Positions 9,030-18,586 of a DNA stretch of 52,838 bases are shown one piece after another. The notes beneath the pieces are model-generated. The model was not told the origin of the DNA. It saw only the letters and a list, made by a program, of their open reading frames with translations, and did not search any database. Position 1 is the first letter of the stretch, and every line of letters begins with the position of its first letter. This DNA is from Chrysochromulina parva (Eukaryota; Haptophyta; Prymnesiales; Chrysochromulinaceae): positions 1-52,838 of the forward strand of contig PJAB01000048.1 of the NCBI GenBank assembly GCA_002887195.1. The letters run 5' to 3'. Made by a program: the position numbers and the translations under genes.

Positions 9030-11513
9030 TCACCAGCATCGAAAGCGAAAGAGCAGCGCGTTCATCGCGGTCGAGTTGAGCTGCGGCACGTGCAGCCCAC
9101 CCCACCCGAGCGCAGGATCGCCCGTACTGACCGCGTGGTCGGGTGGCGCGATGCGGCGGCAGCGACGCGTCGTCACGGGCGCGGCCAGTGCCACCAAGCG
9201 TGTGGAGACGCCCAAGACGGCGCCCTCAGGAGGCCCCTCGGAAGGCCGGCGCCCAAGACGGCGCTGCAAAGCCTCCGCGTCGTCGCACGCCTTGAGCTTG
9301 TAGAGCCACGAGCACATCCAGCGGCGGGTGCGCGCGCGCTCGTCGCGCTGAACCTTTTGCAGCTGCAGGTACGCGTCGAAGATTCGCTCTTGCACCTCGG
9401 CGAGACGAGATTGCACCTCGGCGAGACGAGATTGCACCTCGGTAGGGCTCGCGCCGTCTTGGGCGCCGCTGTCTGTGCGCCCGTCTAGGGGATCGTCCTC
9501 CACCACCTCGGGCAGGCAGGGCACGCCCTTGATAGGCGGACCCTTCAAGTCGTACACGGTCGCGCGGCGCGCCTTGAGCCGCCGGCCGTGTATCCGAAGT
9601 GGCGCTCGTCCAGCACGCTTGCGGCCCTGGCGCGCACCCGAGGCGCTGCAGAGCACGCACATCGGCGCCGATCGGACCGCACACGGCATGGGCTGTGCCC
9701 CGCACGCGCCGCCACAAGCGCCCGCGAGGGCACACCGATCGGGCCGCAGTGCCGGCACCGGTCCCTCCTCGGCGGCGACGCTCGTGTTCACCGTCTGGCG
9801 CCACCAGCCGACCCGCTCGCCGCCGTACAAGCCGAAGCGAACACGCCGGTTGCCGAAGAGCAGCGGCAGGCGGCGCGCGCCCTGCGCGCTCAGGTCGACG
9901 CCTTCCAAGGACTCGTTGTAGTCAGTGGAGAGTCTCTCCCAGGCACACAGCCACGCGAGGGTGCGCAAGCGCTCGGCGCCCGTATACGCGTCGTACCTGG
10001 CATGGAGATCACGCAGCGCGGCGCGAGCAGCCGTTAGAGCCGTTAGAGCCGTTAGAGCCGTTAGAGCTCCGGGCGTCGCGTGCCCGGTACGACGCGTGAG
10101 AGCATCGGGCGTCGTTCCGGGCGTCACGGCCGCGGCCGCGACCATCACGCCACCGTTGCCGCTGCCACCGCCACCGCCACCGCCGCTGCTGCCCCTGCTG
10201 TGCGTGCCGTCGCCAGGACCAGCCGCGGCGTGCGAGGCCTCCAAGCGGTCCAAGGTGCACGGCAGGACGGAGAGGCGCGGCGAGCCGACTGCCTTGACTT
10301 GACTTGCCTTGGGGTCGAGTCCGCCGCCGGCGGTGGCGTTGTGCTTAGGGTACACGAGGGCGGCGGCCGCGTGGTCCGAGACAGGCCGATGCCGTTCGTA
10401 GCGCGTCGCCGCGTGTAGCATGGCACTACCCACCGCCCGGAGCGCGGCGTCGGCAGCATAGAGACCGAGGTGACTCACCTCGAAGCAGCTCGGCTGGCCG
10501 GGCGCGTACGCAGGCACGCGCCAGCCAGCGCTGCCGCCCGCACCGGCGGCAGCGTTCGCGGCAAGCGTGAGCCATGCGGGCTTAGCCTCAGCAAGGTGCA
10601 AGATCATGCTCTCCTCATCGTTGACCGTGAGGGTGCGCCCCCGCAACACGAAACGCGTGGCGCCACACGGGCAAAACGTGCACTCGATGTCGACGCACGA
10701 CTTGGCCTCGGAGAACGGCAGCCGTGCGCGCGACATGACCAGCCGCCCCTCGTCCGACAGGCGTGTCATCACGTCGCCCATCGACTCGAAGCCCTGCTGC
10801 ACAAACGGACCCCACCACTCATCGAAGTGCGTGTACTCGGCCGTCGCAAGGGCGGCGCGCCACTTGGGAGTCTCCTCGAAGAGGCGCGCGCCCGCCGACA
10901 CGCGGAACAGCGTGAAGGGGCCCCAGCACTTTTTGCGCCACGGGTTCGGGTACAGCGGCGAGATCGCCGTCACCCTCTCGCCCTCGCGGCACCGGCACGA
11001 GTCACGGTCGCCGTAGGTGTCCGCAGGCTCGCGACCGCGCGACGAGTTGAAGCACGGGGAGCGCGGATCGCGCCACGCACGCTTGGTGCACCCGTACTCG
11101 AGGCCGCGGCAGCACGCGGGCTGCGCCAGCGCGAGCTCGACAAACTTGAGCAAGTCGCCGAAGATGACGTCGAGATCAGCCCATCCCCACCACTCGTAGC
11201 CGCGTATGGCCTCAGGATAGAGCGCAGGCAGCAACGGCTTGATGTCGTTGGCCTTGTACGTATTCGTGTACACCACGGACCGACCCGTGAGCTGCGTCAG
11301 CCGCGCCTGCATGGCTGTGTACGCAATCGTCTCAAAGCGAACGTTCGGCGGCAGCACCGATGGCGGTGGAGCGTCGCCAACGACGATGAAATCGACACGA
11401 TCGTTGGCCGCCATCGAGTGCAATGTGATTGGTAGCCACGGCGGCAACGGCCCGAAGAAGACGGTGCACACGACCAAGGGCCGCGCTGCCCGCACCGCCG
11501 CGGCGGCCGACAT
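9030..11513 (-). CDS. Glycosyltransferase-like protein (DUF6625 type) with long C-terminal extension
   Basis: An 827-aa protein. The N-terminal 330 residues have the layout of the DUF6625 glycosyltransferase-like family: a beta strand VVCTVFFGPLPPWLP, the block YKANDIKPLLPALYPE, the metal/nucleotide-sugar motif WWGWADLDVIFGD (DLD at 113-115) and later WGPFTLFR, THFDEW and a Cys-rich CTFCPCG. Beyond about 400 are low-complexity Gly/Ser stretches, an ALT repeat and an AEVQSRL coiled coil near 680-710. No signal peptide or N-terminal anchor is visible, odd for a Golgi enzyme, so an upstream exon or another location is possible. The ATG at 11513 lies 6 bp from a TTCACA hexamer. Confidence 0.8.
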   Translation of the reverse strand: MSAAAAVRAARPLVVCTVFFGPLPPWLPITLHSMAANDRVDFIVVGDAPPPSVLPPNVRFETIAYTAMQARLTQLTGRSVVYTNTYKANDIKPLLPALYPEAIRGYEWWGWADLDVIFGDLLKFVELALAQPACCRGLEYGCTKRAWRDPRSPCFNSSRGREPADTYGDRDSCRCREGERVTAISPLYPNPWRKKCWGPFTLFRVSAGARLFEETPKWRAALATAEYTHFDEWWGPFVQQGFESMGDVMTRLSDEGRLVMSRARLPFSEAKSCVDIECTFCPCGATRFVLRGRTLTVNDEESMILHLAEAKPAWLTLAANAAAGAGGSAGWRVPAYAPGQPSCFEVSHLGLYAADAALRAVGSAMLHAATRYERHRPVSDHAAAALVYPKHNATAGGGLDPKASQVKAVGSPRLSVLPCTLDRLEASHAAAGPGDGTHSRGSSGGGGGGGSGNGGVMVAAAAVTPGTTPDALTRRTGHATPGALTALTALTALTAARAALRDLHARYDAYTGAERLRTLAWLCAWERLSTDYNESLEGVDLSAQGARRLPLLFGNRRVRFGLYGGERVGWWRQTVNTSVAAEEGPVPALRPDRCALAGACGGACGAQPMPCAVRSAPMCVLCSASGARQGRKRAGRAPLRIHGRRLKARRATVYDLKGPPIKGVPCLPEVVEDDPLDGRTDSGAQDGASPTEVQSRLAEVQSRLAEVQERIFDAYLQLQKVQRDERARTRRWMCSWLYKLKACDDAEALQRRLGRRPSEGPPEGAVLGVSTRLVALAAPVTTRRCRRIAPPDHAVSTGDPALGWGGLHVPQLNSTAMNALLFRFRCW
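9390..9442. repeat. 21-bp tandem repeat, 2.5 copies
   Basis: TTGCACCTCGGCGAGACGAGA at 9390-9410 and 9411-9431 with a partial third copy. It encodes the AEVQSRL heptads of the glycosyltransferase-like protein. Confidence 0.9.
10031..10066. repeat. 9-bp tandem repeat x4
   Basis: CCGTTAGAG four times, encoding the ALTALTALT stretch of the glycosyltransferase-like protein. Confidence 0.9.
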
Positions 11514-11939
11514 GACCGTTCACACAACGCAAGGGAATGTTTTCACACATCATCATCATTTTTCGAGGGGCCGCAAGAGCGCTGGACGCTTTTTCGAAAA
11601 GAGTCAGCGCGTTCACAGCCAAGGAGCAACATTCACCTGCAAAAACGGAATGAGCGTGAACCTGTGCGAAACTCGCTTTGAGTTGGAAACCCTTGGCTTT
11701 GTACCGCCGGCCCGCTGTCTTACTGAGAGTGGCTGGGGTGGGAGGGCCCCGGGGTCCTCGATCGACTCCTGGGAAGCTGGGGCCTGTGGGCGATCGCTAT
11801 TATAATGTGCAGTCCCTGTACCGCCGGGGTCGTCCTTGTGGAGCTTGGAGGTCCTCTTGGTGAATTCATAAACCCTTCAGACTGTGAACGCACTCATTTT
11901 ACATGTACACGTACATGAGAGCTTTACCCACTTCACACA
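11514..11939. other. Intergenic upstream of the glycosyltransferase gene
   Basis: No gene supported. Several TTCACA-type hexamers (11519, about 11542, about 11609) cluster in the first 100 bp, which should hold the promoter of the minus-strand gene. Confidence 0.5.
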
Positions 11940-12488
11940 TCACCAACCACGACGCATTCTGATCGTGCGTGTGTCCTTCGATGGGCGGCTTGCATCATCC
12001 CCACAGAACTCGCGATACTCTTCCAAGGCGTGCACTTTGCGCAGTAGCCGACGAGCGCCCGGGTCCTCATCGCTGTACCGTCGAGCGTATTTGAATAAGT
12101 CTTCCGCTGAGCAATCCAACTCATCAAGACGATCCTTGATCACCAGCTCGACAAGCTCGACGTACTTGTTGTAGAGTGGCGCCCATTCAAGCCGTTGCTC
12201 GGCATCGATTGAGTGTTCTGCGAACGCAAGGGCGTTGGAGTCTACGAAGTCCTCGATGATCTCATCTCGATCGATGGCCTTCAGAATACTTCGCAACGCT
12301 TCGGCAAGCACCTCGCCGTCTCCTACGGGTTCTAAATCTCCACCAAAGAAGCTGGCTGCCATCGCGCGCGTGCTGGCCATCTCTGCTGCGATCGCGCTGA
12401 GGCCGCCCGGAGGAGCCACCTGTTCATCGTGCACCTCCTCTTCATCATCGTGCTCTGAAGTCATACATCTGCCCGCAGCTGGGCACAT
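11940..12488 (-). CDS. BART-domain protein (ARL2BP/CFAP36-like)
   Basis: A 182-aa acidic protein. Residues about 65-165 match the helical BART fold: IIEDFVDSNALAF, WAPLYNKYVELVELVI, then a C-terminal helix ending VHALEEYREFCGDD, as in 'Y..LVE..I...L' and 'F..Y..F..M' of ARL2-binding proteins and CFAP36. Such proteins bind ARL2/ARL3 GTPases and act in cilia, mitochondria or tubulin folding. A second ATG at 12464 (MTSEHDDEEE) is as good a start as 12488. It is divergent from the carboxypeptidase gene, 226 bp apart. Confidence 0.72.
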   Translation of the reverse strand: MCPAAGRCMTSEHDDEEEVHDEQVAPPGGLSAIAAEMASTRAMAASFFGGDLEPVGDGEVLAEALRSILKAIDRDEIIEDFVDSNALAFAEHSIDAEQRLEWAPLYNKYVELVELVIKDRLDELDCSAEDLFKYARRYSDEDPGARRLLRKVHALEEYREFCGDDASRPSKDTRTIRMRRGW

Positions 12489-12714
12489 GTGGCGTCCTCT
12501 CGATTTCCGCGGCCTTCATATGTATAACACCCGCGATCTTCACGTGAATGTGGCCGGGGCATTAACGTGTGTCACGTGCTATGTAGATGTGTGAACCGAT
12601 ATTTTCACACCGGGATGTTCACACCGGTTTTGAAGCGAGAAGAGGGGAACAAACTCGTGTCTCCCTCTCCCCTGTGAGCGTCGGCGAGCCCGCGGGCAGC
12701 TCGGGACCCTCAAA
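12489..12714. promoter_or_regulatory. Shared divergent promoter region
   Basis: 226 bp between two starts on opposite strands. Contains TGTGAACCG (about 12590) and two TTCACACCGG copies (about 12602 and 12619). No TATA-like box is obvious. Confidence 0.5.
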
Positions 12715-14064
12715 ATGGCCATGCACACGTTCTTAGCCTTTGTTCTCAGCCGCCTGCAGGACCCATCTAAGCCCTGGCCGGAAGTAGCGACGCCCAGTCA
12801 GCTACCGTGCAAAGAGCCGATCACCCGAGCTCCCGTCAATTTTCCCTCACAATATTTGGTGGGCTTCGAGCCGGTGGTCGACTTTGTGATGGAAAGCGGC
12901 TACATCAATGTGACTGCGGAGGACTACCTCTTCTATTGGTTCACGGGCGCTACATCCGCGGCGCCGGCGGACGCGCCGGTGCTCATCTGGTCCAACGGCG
13001 GGCCTGGCTGCTCGGCGATGGAGGGTGCCACCACCGAGGGTGGTCCGATGTGGCTTTGGGACGCCAAGGCCTCGGCCAAGACGGGTTTCAGCGGTACTCT
13101 CTCGCGCAACGCGTACGCGTTCAACAATCAAGTCCATTCCATCTTCGTCGACCAGCCACGGTATGTGGGCTACTCAACCGGCACCGGCCGCAAGGTGACC
13201 TCGTCGGTCGCAGCCGGTAAGGACCTCGTGCAGTTCATCCTCGGGTGGTACCGGGCCTTCCCGGAGCATGCGCACCGCAAGTTGATCCTGGCGAGCGAAT
13301 CGTACGGAGGGCACTACGTGCCGGCATGGGCCAACGCCGTGCTTGACTACAACATGGGCCGCCCGACCGCAGAGCAGATCCCGCTCAAAGCTCTCTTGAT
13401 CGGCAACGGCATCGTCAACGGAACCGTGCAGGGCGGCAGCTTTGGCGAGTACACCAAGGCGCAGAAGCTCATCCCTGACGGCGTGCCCACGCCCACGAGC
13501 GACGGGGCGGCGCGCACGCTCATGGCCAAGACCCTCGGCTACTCTCCCAACTTCTATGACTACCGTCTAGTCGACCAGGAGTGCTGCGGCTGCACCTCGT
13601 ACAATTACAAGGAGTGGTCCGACTGGTTCTTGCGGGACGAAGTCAAGGAGGCGCTCAACGTGTGCGGCACGGCGGGGCAGGAGGCCTTTGGCGGCTGCGC
13701 GGCGGGCTGCGTAGGCCTTCCAACCTTCGACGACCACGACACTTTCTCGTACTCGGGTTCGCTGAGTCGTGCGCTGGAAGAGGGCATCGACGTGACGTTC
13801 TATTATGGCAAGCAGGACACTGCATGCAACTGGGTGGGCGCGCTCGAGATGGCGAACACGTCGCTCGTGTGGGGAGGTTCGACGAAGTGGGCGAACACGC
13901 CGTTCGCGCCGCTCAAGGTTGGGCATGCCATCACTGGGAGCGTGCGCTCGGCTTCCGGACCGAACGGGGCTAAGCTGAGCTTCTATGCCATCGATGGCGC
14001 AGGGCATATGGTACCCATGGACAACGCCGCAGCGGCCAGCGAGGCACTCTCCAGCATTGTCTGA
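12715..14064 (+). CDS. Serine carboxypeptidase (S10 family)
   Basis: A 449-aa protein with the full S10 layout. The oxyanion block IWSNGGPGCSAMEG is at about 91-104; the nucleophile is Ser196 in ASESYGGHYVP; the catalytic Asp is 368 in GKQDTACNWVG; the catalytic His is 431 in DGAGHMVPMDNA. Length is normal for the family. These enzymes remove C-terminal residues, usually in vacuole/lysosome or outside the cell. The N-terminus (MAMHTFLAFVLSRL) is only a weak signal peptide, so targeting is unclear. Several cysteines (CCGC, CGTAG, CAAGC) may form disulfides, which fits a secretory or lysosomal enzyme. Confidence 0.95.
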   Translation: MAMHTFLAFVLSRLQDPSKPWPEVATPSQLPCKEPITRAPVNFPSQYLVGFEPVVDFVMESGYINVTAEDYLFYWFTGATSAAPADAPVLIWSNGGPGCSAMEGATTEGGPMWLWDAKASAKTGFSGTLSRNAYAFNNQVHSIFVDQPRYVGYSTGTGRKVTSSVAAGKDLVQFILGWYRAFPEHAHRKLILASESYGGHYVPAWANAVLDYNMGRPTAEQIPLKALLIGNGIVNGTVQGGSFGEYTKAQKLIPDGVPTPTSDGAARTLMAKTLGYSPNFYDYRLVDQECCGCTSYNYKEWSDWFLRDEVKEALNVCGTAGQEAFGGCAAGCVGLPTFDDHDTFSYSGSLSRALEEGIDVTFYYGKQDTACNWVGALEMANTSLVWGGSTKWANTPFAPLKVGHAITGSVRSASGPNGAKLSFYAIDGAGHMVPMDNAAAASEALSSIV

Positions 14065-14657
14065 TGGCGGCGGTCTGATTGGGCCACGTGGGAGTGTGTG
14101 TGTGGGCAGGGGCGAGGATCGAAGCGTCGGAGCAAGCCAGTGCGGGCCGCTCTCATTGTATAATGTCACGGATCGTCAGATAAGCGAGTCCAGTCCCAGC
14201 GTCTTGACGTGGCGAGCAAGGCCATGCGATACCAAGCGGAGACTAATGAATCGAGCTGCGAGACTCAGACTGACGAACGACGGCGATCGATCCAACGACG
14301 GCGAGCGTGGTATCGAGAGGTGTCGCGAGACGTGTCGTGTGAGCTGTGAGGAGTGTACAGTGAGCTGTGAGGAGTGTACAGTGAGCTGTGTACAGTATAA
14401 TTTAATCTTGGACGCTGAACGATTGTGTATGGACGCTGAACGATTGTGTATCGTGTATAACGACGTGCGGACCGCTAACGATGTGGGGTCGATCCTCGTA
14501 CCCGATCGCGGCGCGGCGCGCACATGCGCCAGTTCTCCCGATACGGCACGTGAGCAACACCTAGCGGTATACCCGGTGGTACTTCAACTAAGCGGCGCTG
14601 CACGAGCCTTCGGCCTACTCTCCGCAATCACGCATCGTCTGCTAAGCAACCGGGAGC
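14065..14657. other. Intergenic, convergent 3' ends
   Basis: No gene supported. Holds two different 21-bp tandem duplications (14339-14394 and 14409-14450). Confidence 0.5.
14339..14450. repeat. Two adjacent 21-bp tandem duplications in non-coding DNA
   Basis: Unit A (begins GTGAGCTGTGAGGAG) at 14339-14359 and 14360-14380 plus a shortened third copy to 14394. Unit B (begins TGGACGCTGAACG) at 14409-14429 and 14430-14450. Both units are exactly 21 bp and unrelated to each other. Confidence 0.92.
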
Positions 14658-15956
14658 TCATGAGAGCTCACGAAGTAATCCGCTCTTGACGAGAAGTGCC
14701 GTGAACGCAGCGACGTCAGTCTCGTGCGGCATATGGCCTGAGCCACGCGTCGTCTCCAAGCTGGCCTTGCCAGGCGGCAACGCCGCGAGAAGCCGGTGGC
14801 TGTTGGCGAGCGGCACCAACAAGTCACCCTCGTCGTGCACGATCAATATGCGAGCGCCCGCAGCTTGTAATCGCCGTAGGAGCTGCGGAACCGACAATGC
14901 ATGCGCGTGCTGTGGCGTGGGTGGCAGCGGCAGTTGGCGGCCGGCGCGCCACACATTGGCGTCGATGAATGCGAGCAGTCCGTCTGTCCAATTCTTGCGC
15001 TGAGCCGCGCTCGCATACTGTGCGGCCGTGCGCGCTGTGGGGAGTCCCGAATGGAAGCTGAACGCGACATGCAGGCCGCCCTGCCAAAAGCGCGGCAAGC
15101 TCACCAGCCCAAAGATCATCGTTCGAATGGCGATCGCACCCAACGCGCCGACCGCACGAACCCATGCGAGGGCAGCAAAGAGCGCGCGCAGCCAGAGCTG
15201 CGTGGCGAGGTCGAAACGACACGCCTCAGCTGCGCCTGCCGAGGCGGCGATGGCTGGCGCGACCAGGAGGACTGATGGGGTGCGGTGCCCACGCTCTAGC
15301 CACTCGACGGCGCTGAAGACTGCTGAGATGCATCCCATGCTGTGCCCACAGAATACTATGCCGGCATCCCTACCGCCGCCAGCCGGAAGACCTGCACGAA
15401 CCAGGGCGTGCTCGAGAGCAGCCGGCGTCACGCAGCATCCATCATGCTGCAGCGTGTACTCGTGGTGATGGTCAGGCGGCTGCGATTGTCCAAAGCCTGC
15501 AATGTCGTGAGCGCAGACGACGCCGACATCCAGGTTCGTCGCCGAGCACATGTAAGACATCAACCGCTCAAAGGAGAGGCTACTGGCTCCAAAACCGTGA
15601 GCAAAGTGGAAGTGAGTGCGTCCCCGATGTTCTTCACTCGATATCACGTTGATCAATGCCGAGCCAACAGGCAAAAGTGTTTGGCAGAGCAGCGGGTCGA
15701 GCAACAGCTCAGAAGCAACGCGATCCTCTCGGGAAGTCTCGGTCCACACCTTCTTCGGTGATGTGATATCCTCAAAAGAAGATCGAGCGCGCCTGCTAGA
15801 TTTTCGACTCATGACATCGCATGCACTGTGCGTGAGATCGATCTCGGGCGTGCTGGTCGACGCTGGGTGATAGATCTCTATGCCATCACTCTTCAGCGAT
15901 GCCATCGCGCCGTCGGGCTCTCCACGGGCGGCGTGGCCGCGAGGCCGACGATTCAT
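14658..15956 (-). CDS. Alpha/beta hydrolase
   Basis: About 432 aa from the ATG at 15956; ATGs at 15968 and 15995 are also in frame and cannot be excluded. The fold shows HFHFAHGFGASSLSF (HG oxyanion region), VVCAHDIAGFGQS, the nucleophile elbow VFCGHSMGCISA (G-H-S-M-G), the acid in ILIVHDEGDLLVPL and the catalytic His in GSGHMPHE. Triad and spacing fit a lipase/esterase or thioesterase-type hydrolase. A hydrophobic segment (WLRALFAALAWVRAVGALGAI) in the cap region may contact membrane or lipid. The N-terminal 90 residues are basic and Ser-rich without an obvious targeting signal. The substrate is unknown. Confidence 0.88.
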   Translation of the reverse strand: MNRRPRGHAARGEPDGAMASLKSDGIEIYHPASTSTPEIDLTHSACDVMSRKSSRRARSSFEDITSPKKVWTETSREDRVASELLLDPLLCQTLLPVGSALINVISSEEHRGRTHFHFAHGFGASSLSFERLMSYMCSATNLDVGVVCAHDIAGFGQSQPPDHHHEYTLQHDGCCVTPAALEHALVRAGLPAGGGRDAGIVFCGHSMGCISAVFSAVEWLERGHRTPSVLLVAPAIAASAGAAEACRFDLATQLWLRALFAALAWVRAVGALGAIAIRTMIFGLVSLPRFWQGGLHVAFSFHSGLPTARTAAQYASAAQRKNWTDGLLAFIDANVWRAGRQLPLPPTPQHAHALSVPQLLRRLQAAGARILIVHDEGDLLVPLANSHRLLAALPPGKASLETTRGSGHMPHETDVAAFTALLVKSGLLRELS

Positions 15957-16143
15957 TCTACCTCTCATAATTAATTTTGGTCTCGAGGTATACATGTAAT
16001 TAGGGAAAGCGTTAATTGTTTTCAAGGAAGGAAGTGTTCAACTCTCGCCATCCGACGCCTAGCACTGGCCCGCGGAGCTGTGATTCGTGATTTTTCTTCA
16101 CACAACCGCACGAGATGCTCGCGAGCGACCCGTGCGAGAACGG

Positions 16144-16665
16144 ATGGTGGTGATCATGTAAGGCACGCGCACAATCGAGTTCAAGCCGAATTGAATCCAT
16201 ACCTGAGCGCCGCGATCTGCTCCCATCCGCTCTCCGTTTCGCAGTAACGGCGAGATCGTGCCCGACAACGACCCCCGCGCCATCGCCCGGCGTAACCCAA
16301 AACCTGCCGCATCGACGGCGCCAGGCCAGTCCAATATACGCAATTTACATGGCGGCGGCGGCGCTGGGATGCCTCGAATGGGTGGTGCGGGCGGTGCTGG
16401 TCCCGGCCCGCTCGACCAAGTTGCTGAGGCACTTGGCATCCGTGGCCAGTCCGTTGAGATCCCGGCAATTTGGCGTCTTCCAGCGCGGAGGGTTCAGCTC
16501 ATTCACATCGTTATCCTCGCACTGCTCGCGCTCTTCTTCGGCTGGCATATCCTCGCAGTCGCTGCGGTTCTGCACGTCGTCAGCGGTGTCAGCGAGCAGC
16601 AGGCGGCAGCGGGTGGCCGGCCAGCGGCAGCTGGTGGGCTGCAGGGCGGTGCGTCGCCGGGCTGA
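16144..16665 (+). CDS. FAM241/DUF4605 family membrane protein, spliced with a 14-nt first exon
   Basis: Exon 1 (16144-16157) encodes only MVVI plus two bases; exon 2 (16245-16665) continues to TGA. The joined start MVVIINGEIVPDNDPRA closely resembles the start of human FAM241B as I remember it (MVRILANGEIVQDDDPRV), which identifies the exon that would otherwise be missed. The 144-aa product has a Gly/Pro/Met-rich middle, a DQVAEALGIRG helix and one membrane segment (IHIVILALLALFFGWHILAV) followed by a hydrophobic HVVSGVSEQ tail like the family's LVSHLSQ end. FAM241 proteins are small single-pass membrane proteins of poorly known endomembrane role. It shares a 187-bp divergent region with the hydrolase gene. 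Confidence 0.82.
16158..16244 (+). other. Intron (87 nt) after a 14-nt coding exon
   Basis: GTAAGG donor, CCGTTTCGCAG acceptor, phase 2. The sequence across the acceptor (G then TAACGG) repeats the donor's GTAA. Confidence 0.8.
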
Positions 16666-16989
16666 GTATTTTTGCGTGCGATGGATCTGCGAGCGCCCCC
16701 GAACCGTGGCAAGGCTTGCCCATGTCCTGTGCTGTGGAGTGTACAGGCTGCACGTCCAGCATCGAGCGTCTCTGTCTGTCTGTGACGTCCTAACCTGTGA
16801 CCGCCTCTTCTGGTGTGCCTTTCTTCAACTTCATGTTCTTGAGCCGCGCGAGCCGTTAGACGAGAGCGAGCGGTGGCAGCCGCGAGAACTCTTGATAAGC
16901 GGCTGCGTGCGGCCCTGCACGCGCGCTGAAGTCTTCGGAATACGGAGAGACTATGTATGATTTTATGAGAAAATTTCAACCATCCACAC
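16666..16989. other. Intergenic, convergent 3' ends
   Basis: No gene seen between the FAM241 and RING genes. Confidence 0.5.
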
Positions 16990-17743
16990 TCATTCAGTGC
17001 CGAGACGCAGGCGCAGGTCATCCCGGCAATTCGGGCACGTCCAGTGGCCGCGCTTGACGCACTCGGTGAGGCACTTGCGATGGAAGATGTGTTTGCACGG
17101 CAGCGCGCACACCGGAGAGCCGCCAAGCCCCGTCACCGCCGCGTGGAGCGGCTCGATGCAGATGGAGCACACTTCGTCCTCGTCAGTGAGCACTTCGTCC
17201 TCGTCAGTGAGCTCGCTGACGCTGCCCACGACGACGCGACGTGCGTGCGATGGCGGATGTACAGTCTTGAAGAGCTTGAGGACGCAACGCCAGTCCTGCT
17301 GCCACGCCTTCTGAGCGGGTGCGCTCTCCACGTTGTCGCGCAGGTGCATCTGCATGAGCTCGTAGTACTCATCTTGAGGCAGCTCCGGTGGCGCAGCCGC
17401 GGGCAGCCGGCGCGACGCGTTGCGGGCGCGGGCAGCCTCGGCAAGCAGGCTGCTGCGAGCCGGCGCCGGCGGACGCAGCACGTCGCCCAGTCCACCGCCC
17501 CACTCGGCAGCCGTCGCAGCGGGTCCGCGCGATGCCACCACCGCAGCCAAAGGGGGTGGGGGCGGCGTTGCGTGGCTGCCCACGCTCTCGCGACCCCGGC
17601 TCGCAGCGGGCAGGAGCGCCTCCACTGCCGCATCGACGGTGGAGTGAACCTCAAGGGCGGCGCGGGCTGCGGCCAAGCTGAAGCCCATGGAGACGAGCTG
17701 CGATAGAGGCTGGGGAGGCAGCTGTGCAGCAGGCAGAGGTCGG

Positions 17744-17837
<94 letters not shown>

Positions 17838-18345
17838 GACCCTGCTGCTGCTGCTGCTGTGGCTCAAGGCATTCGTCGTCCCTGTGCCAGTCATGCATCC
17901 TCCTTCGTGGGCGCTGCATGACCGTATCGAGGCCTCCACCCCAGTCATCCACAGTTGCTGCTCGATGAGGGCGATGACGTGTTGGGAGGGCAGGTGGATG
18001 CGGCTGTGCAGGTGGTGCAGGCACCTGTTGGCGTGCGGACCTCAGCGCCAGGACCTCATCCAATGCCCCACCAAAGTCGGAGGCCGTGGCACGTGGCCTG
18101 CGGCTCGGTGCTGGAAGCGCCGGGCGCTGAGGCAACGTTGGTGCCTCGGATGGTAGCTCCGGCTGTTGCCTCGGCATGGAGGACAGCACCTCATCCAGTG
18201 AGCCACCCCACGTGTCCTCAGTGACATTGCGGCGCCGGCCGGGTAGTGTGCCGGTCGCAGGCGGCTCGGCATTCTGGGAACCACCGTCGCCGAAACTGAA
18301 GACACTGCGAGGCTGTCTTGGCGGAAAGGCTGAGGCCAGCGACAT
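16990..18345 (-). CDS. UBA + RING-H2 protein with polyglutamine and WGG-LDEVL repeats
   Basis: A 451-aa likely E3 ubiquitin ligase. At the C-terminus, CSICIEPLH...CALPCKHIFHRKCLTEC...CPNCR gives a RING-H2 finger (C-C-C-H-H-C-C-C) for E2 binding. A UBA-like helix bundle SQLVSMGFSLAAARAAL lies at about 215-250. A polyGln run (about 29 plus 6 Gln) precedes it. Four copies of a short acidic motif, TWGGSLDEVL, DFGGALDEVL, DWGGGLDTVM and EWGGGLGDVL, sit in disordered Pro/Arg-rich linkers at about 45, 90, 134 and 290, probably docking peptides for one partner. The ATG at 18345 is chosen because upstream the frame runs antisense to the kinase gene. A 21-bp duplication gives LTDEDEVLTDEDEV just before the RING. 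Confidence 0.85.
17746..17859. repeat. CTG/CAG trinucleotide run (29 + 6 units)
   Basis: An uninterrupted CTG run at 17746-17832 (29 units), a 9-bp interruption, then six more to 17859. It encodes the polyGln of the RING protein on the minus strand. Confidence 0.95.
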
Positions 18346-18586
18346 CGAGCGTTGCGGCGTGTCGGCGTATGAGAAAGCGAGCGCGCGCGTGTGCCCCTGG
18401 GTGCGAGACGCAGCACAAGCACAAGTGGTGTGTGTATTCTGAGCGTAGGAAGTCGGTCGTGCTTGCGCAAGATTCTTTTCGCGAGAAGACCATCTGGAGA
18501 AGACCCTCTGATTCCTTTTCGTCGGCGCTTTTCGGAGTCGTCGCATTGCCGTGCACCCCGACTGCACAGGCCGGTGCCTCGGAACC
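18346..18586. promoter_or_regulatory. Shared divergent promoter region
   Basis: 241 bp between the RING (minus) and kinase (plus) starts. No box recognised with confidence. Confidence 0.4.

Noticed and set aside
8837..10418. Several long frames on the plus strand over the glycosyltransferase gene
   Set aside because: High GC produces long antisense frames; they are Arg/Ala/Pro-rich with no domain, while the minus frame has family motifs.
16663..16695. TGA of the FAM241 gene as a selenocysteine codon
   Set aside because: Considered because the gene first looked SelK-like; the N-terminus fits FAM241 and the sequence after TGA is not protein-like.
17133..17948. Poly-Ser and poly-Ala frames over the CTG run
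   Set aside because: They are other-frame readings of the trinucleotide repeat; the polyGln frame carries UBA and RING domains.
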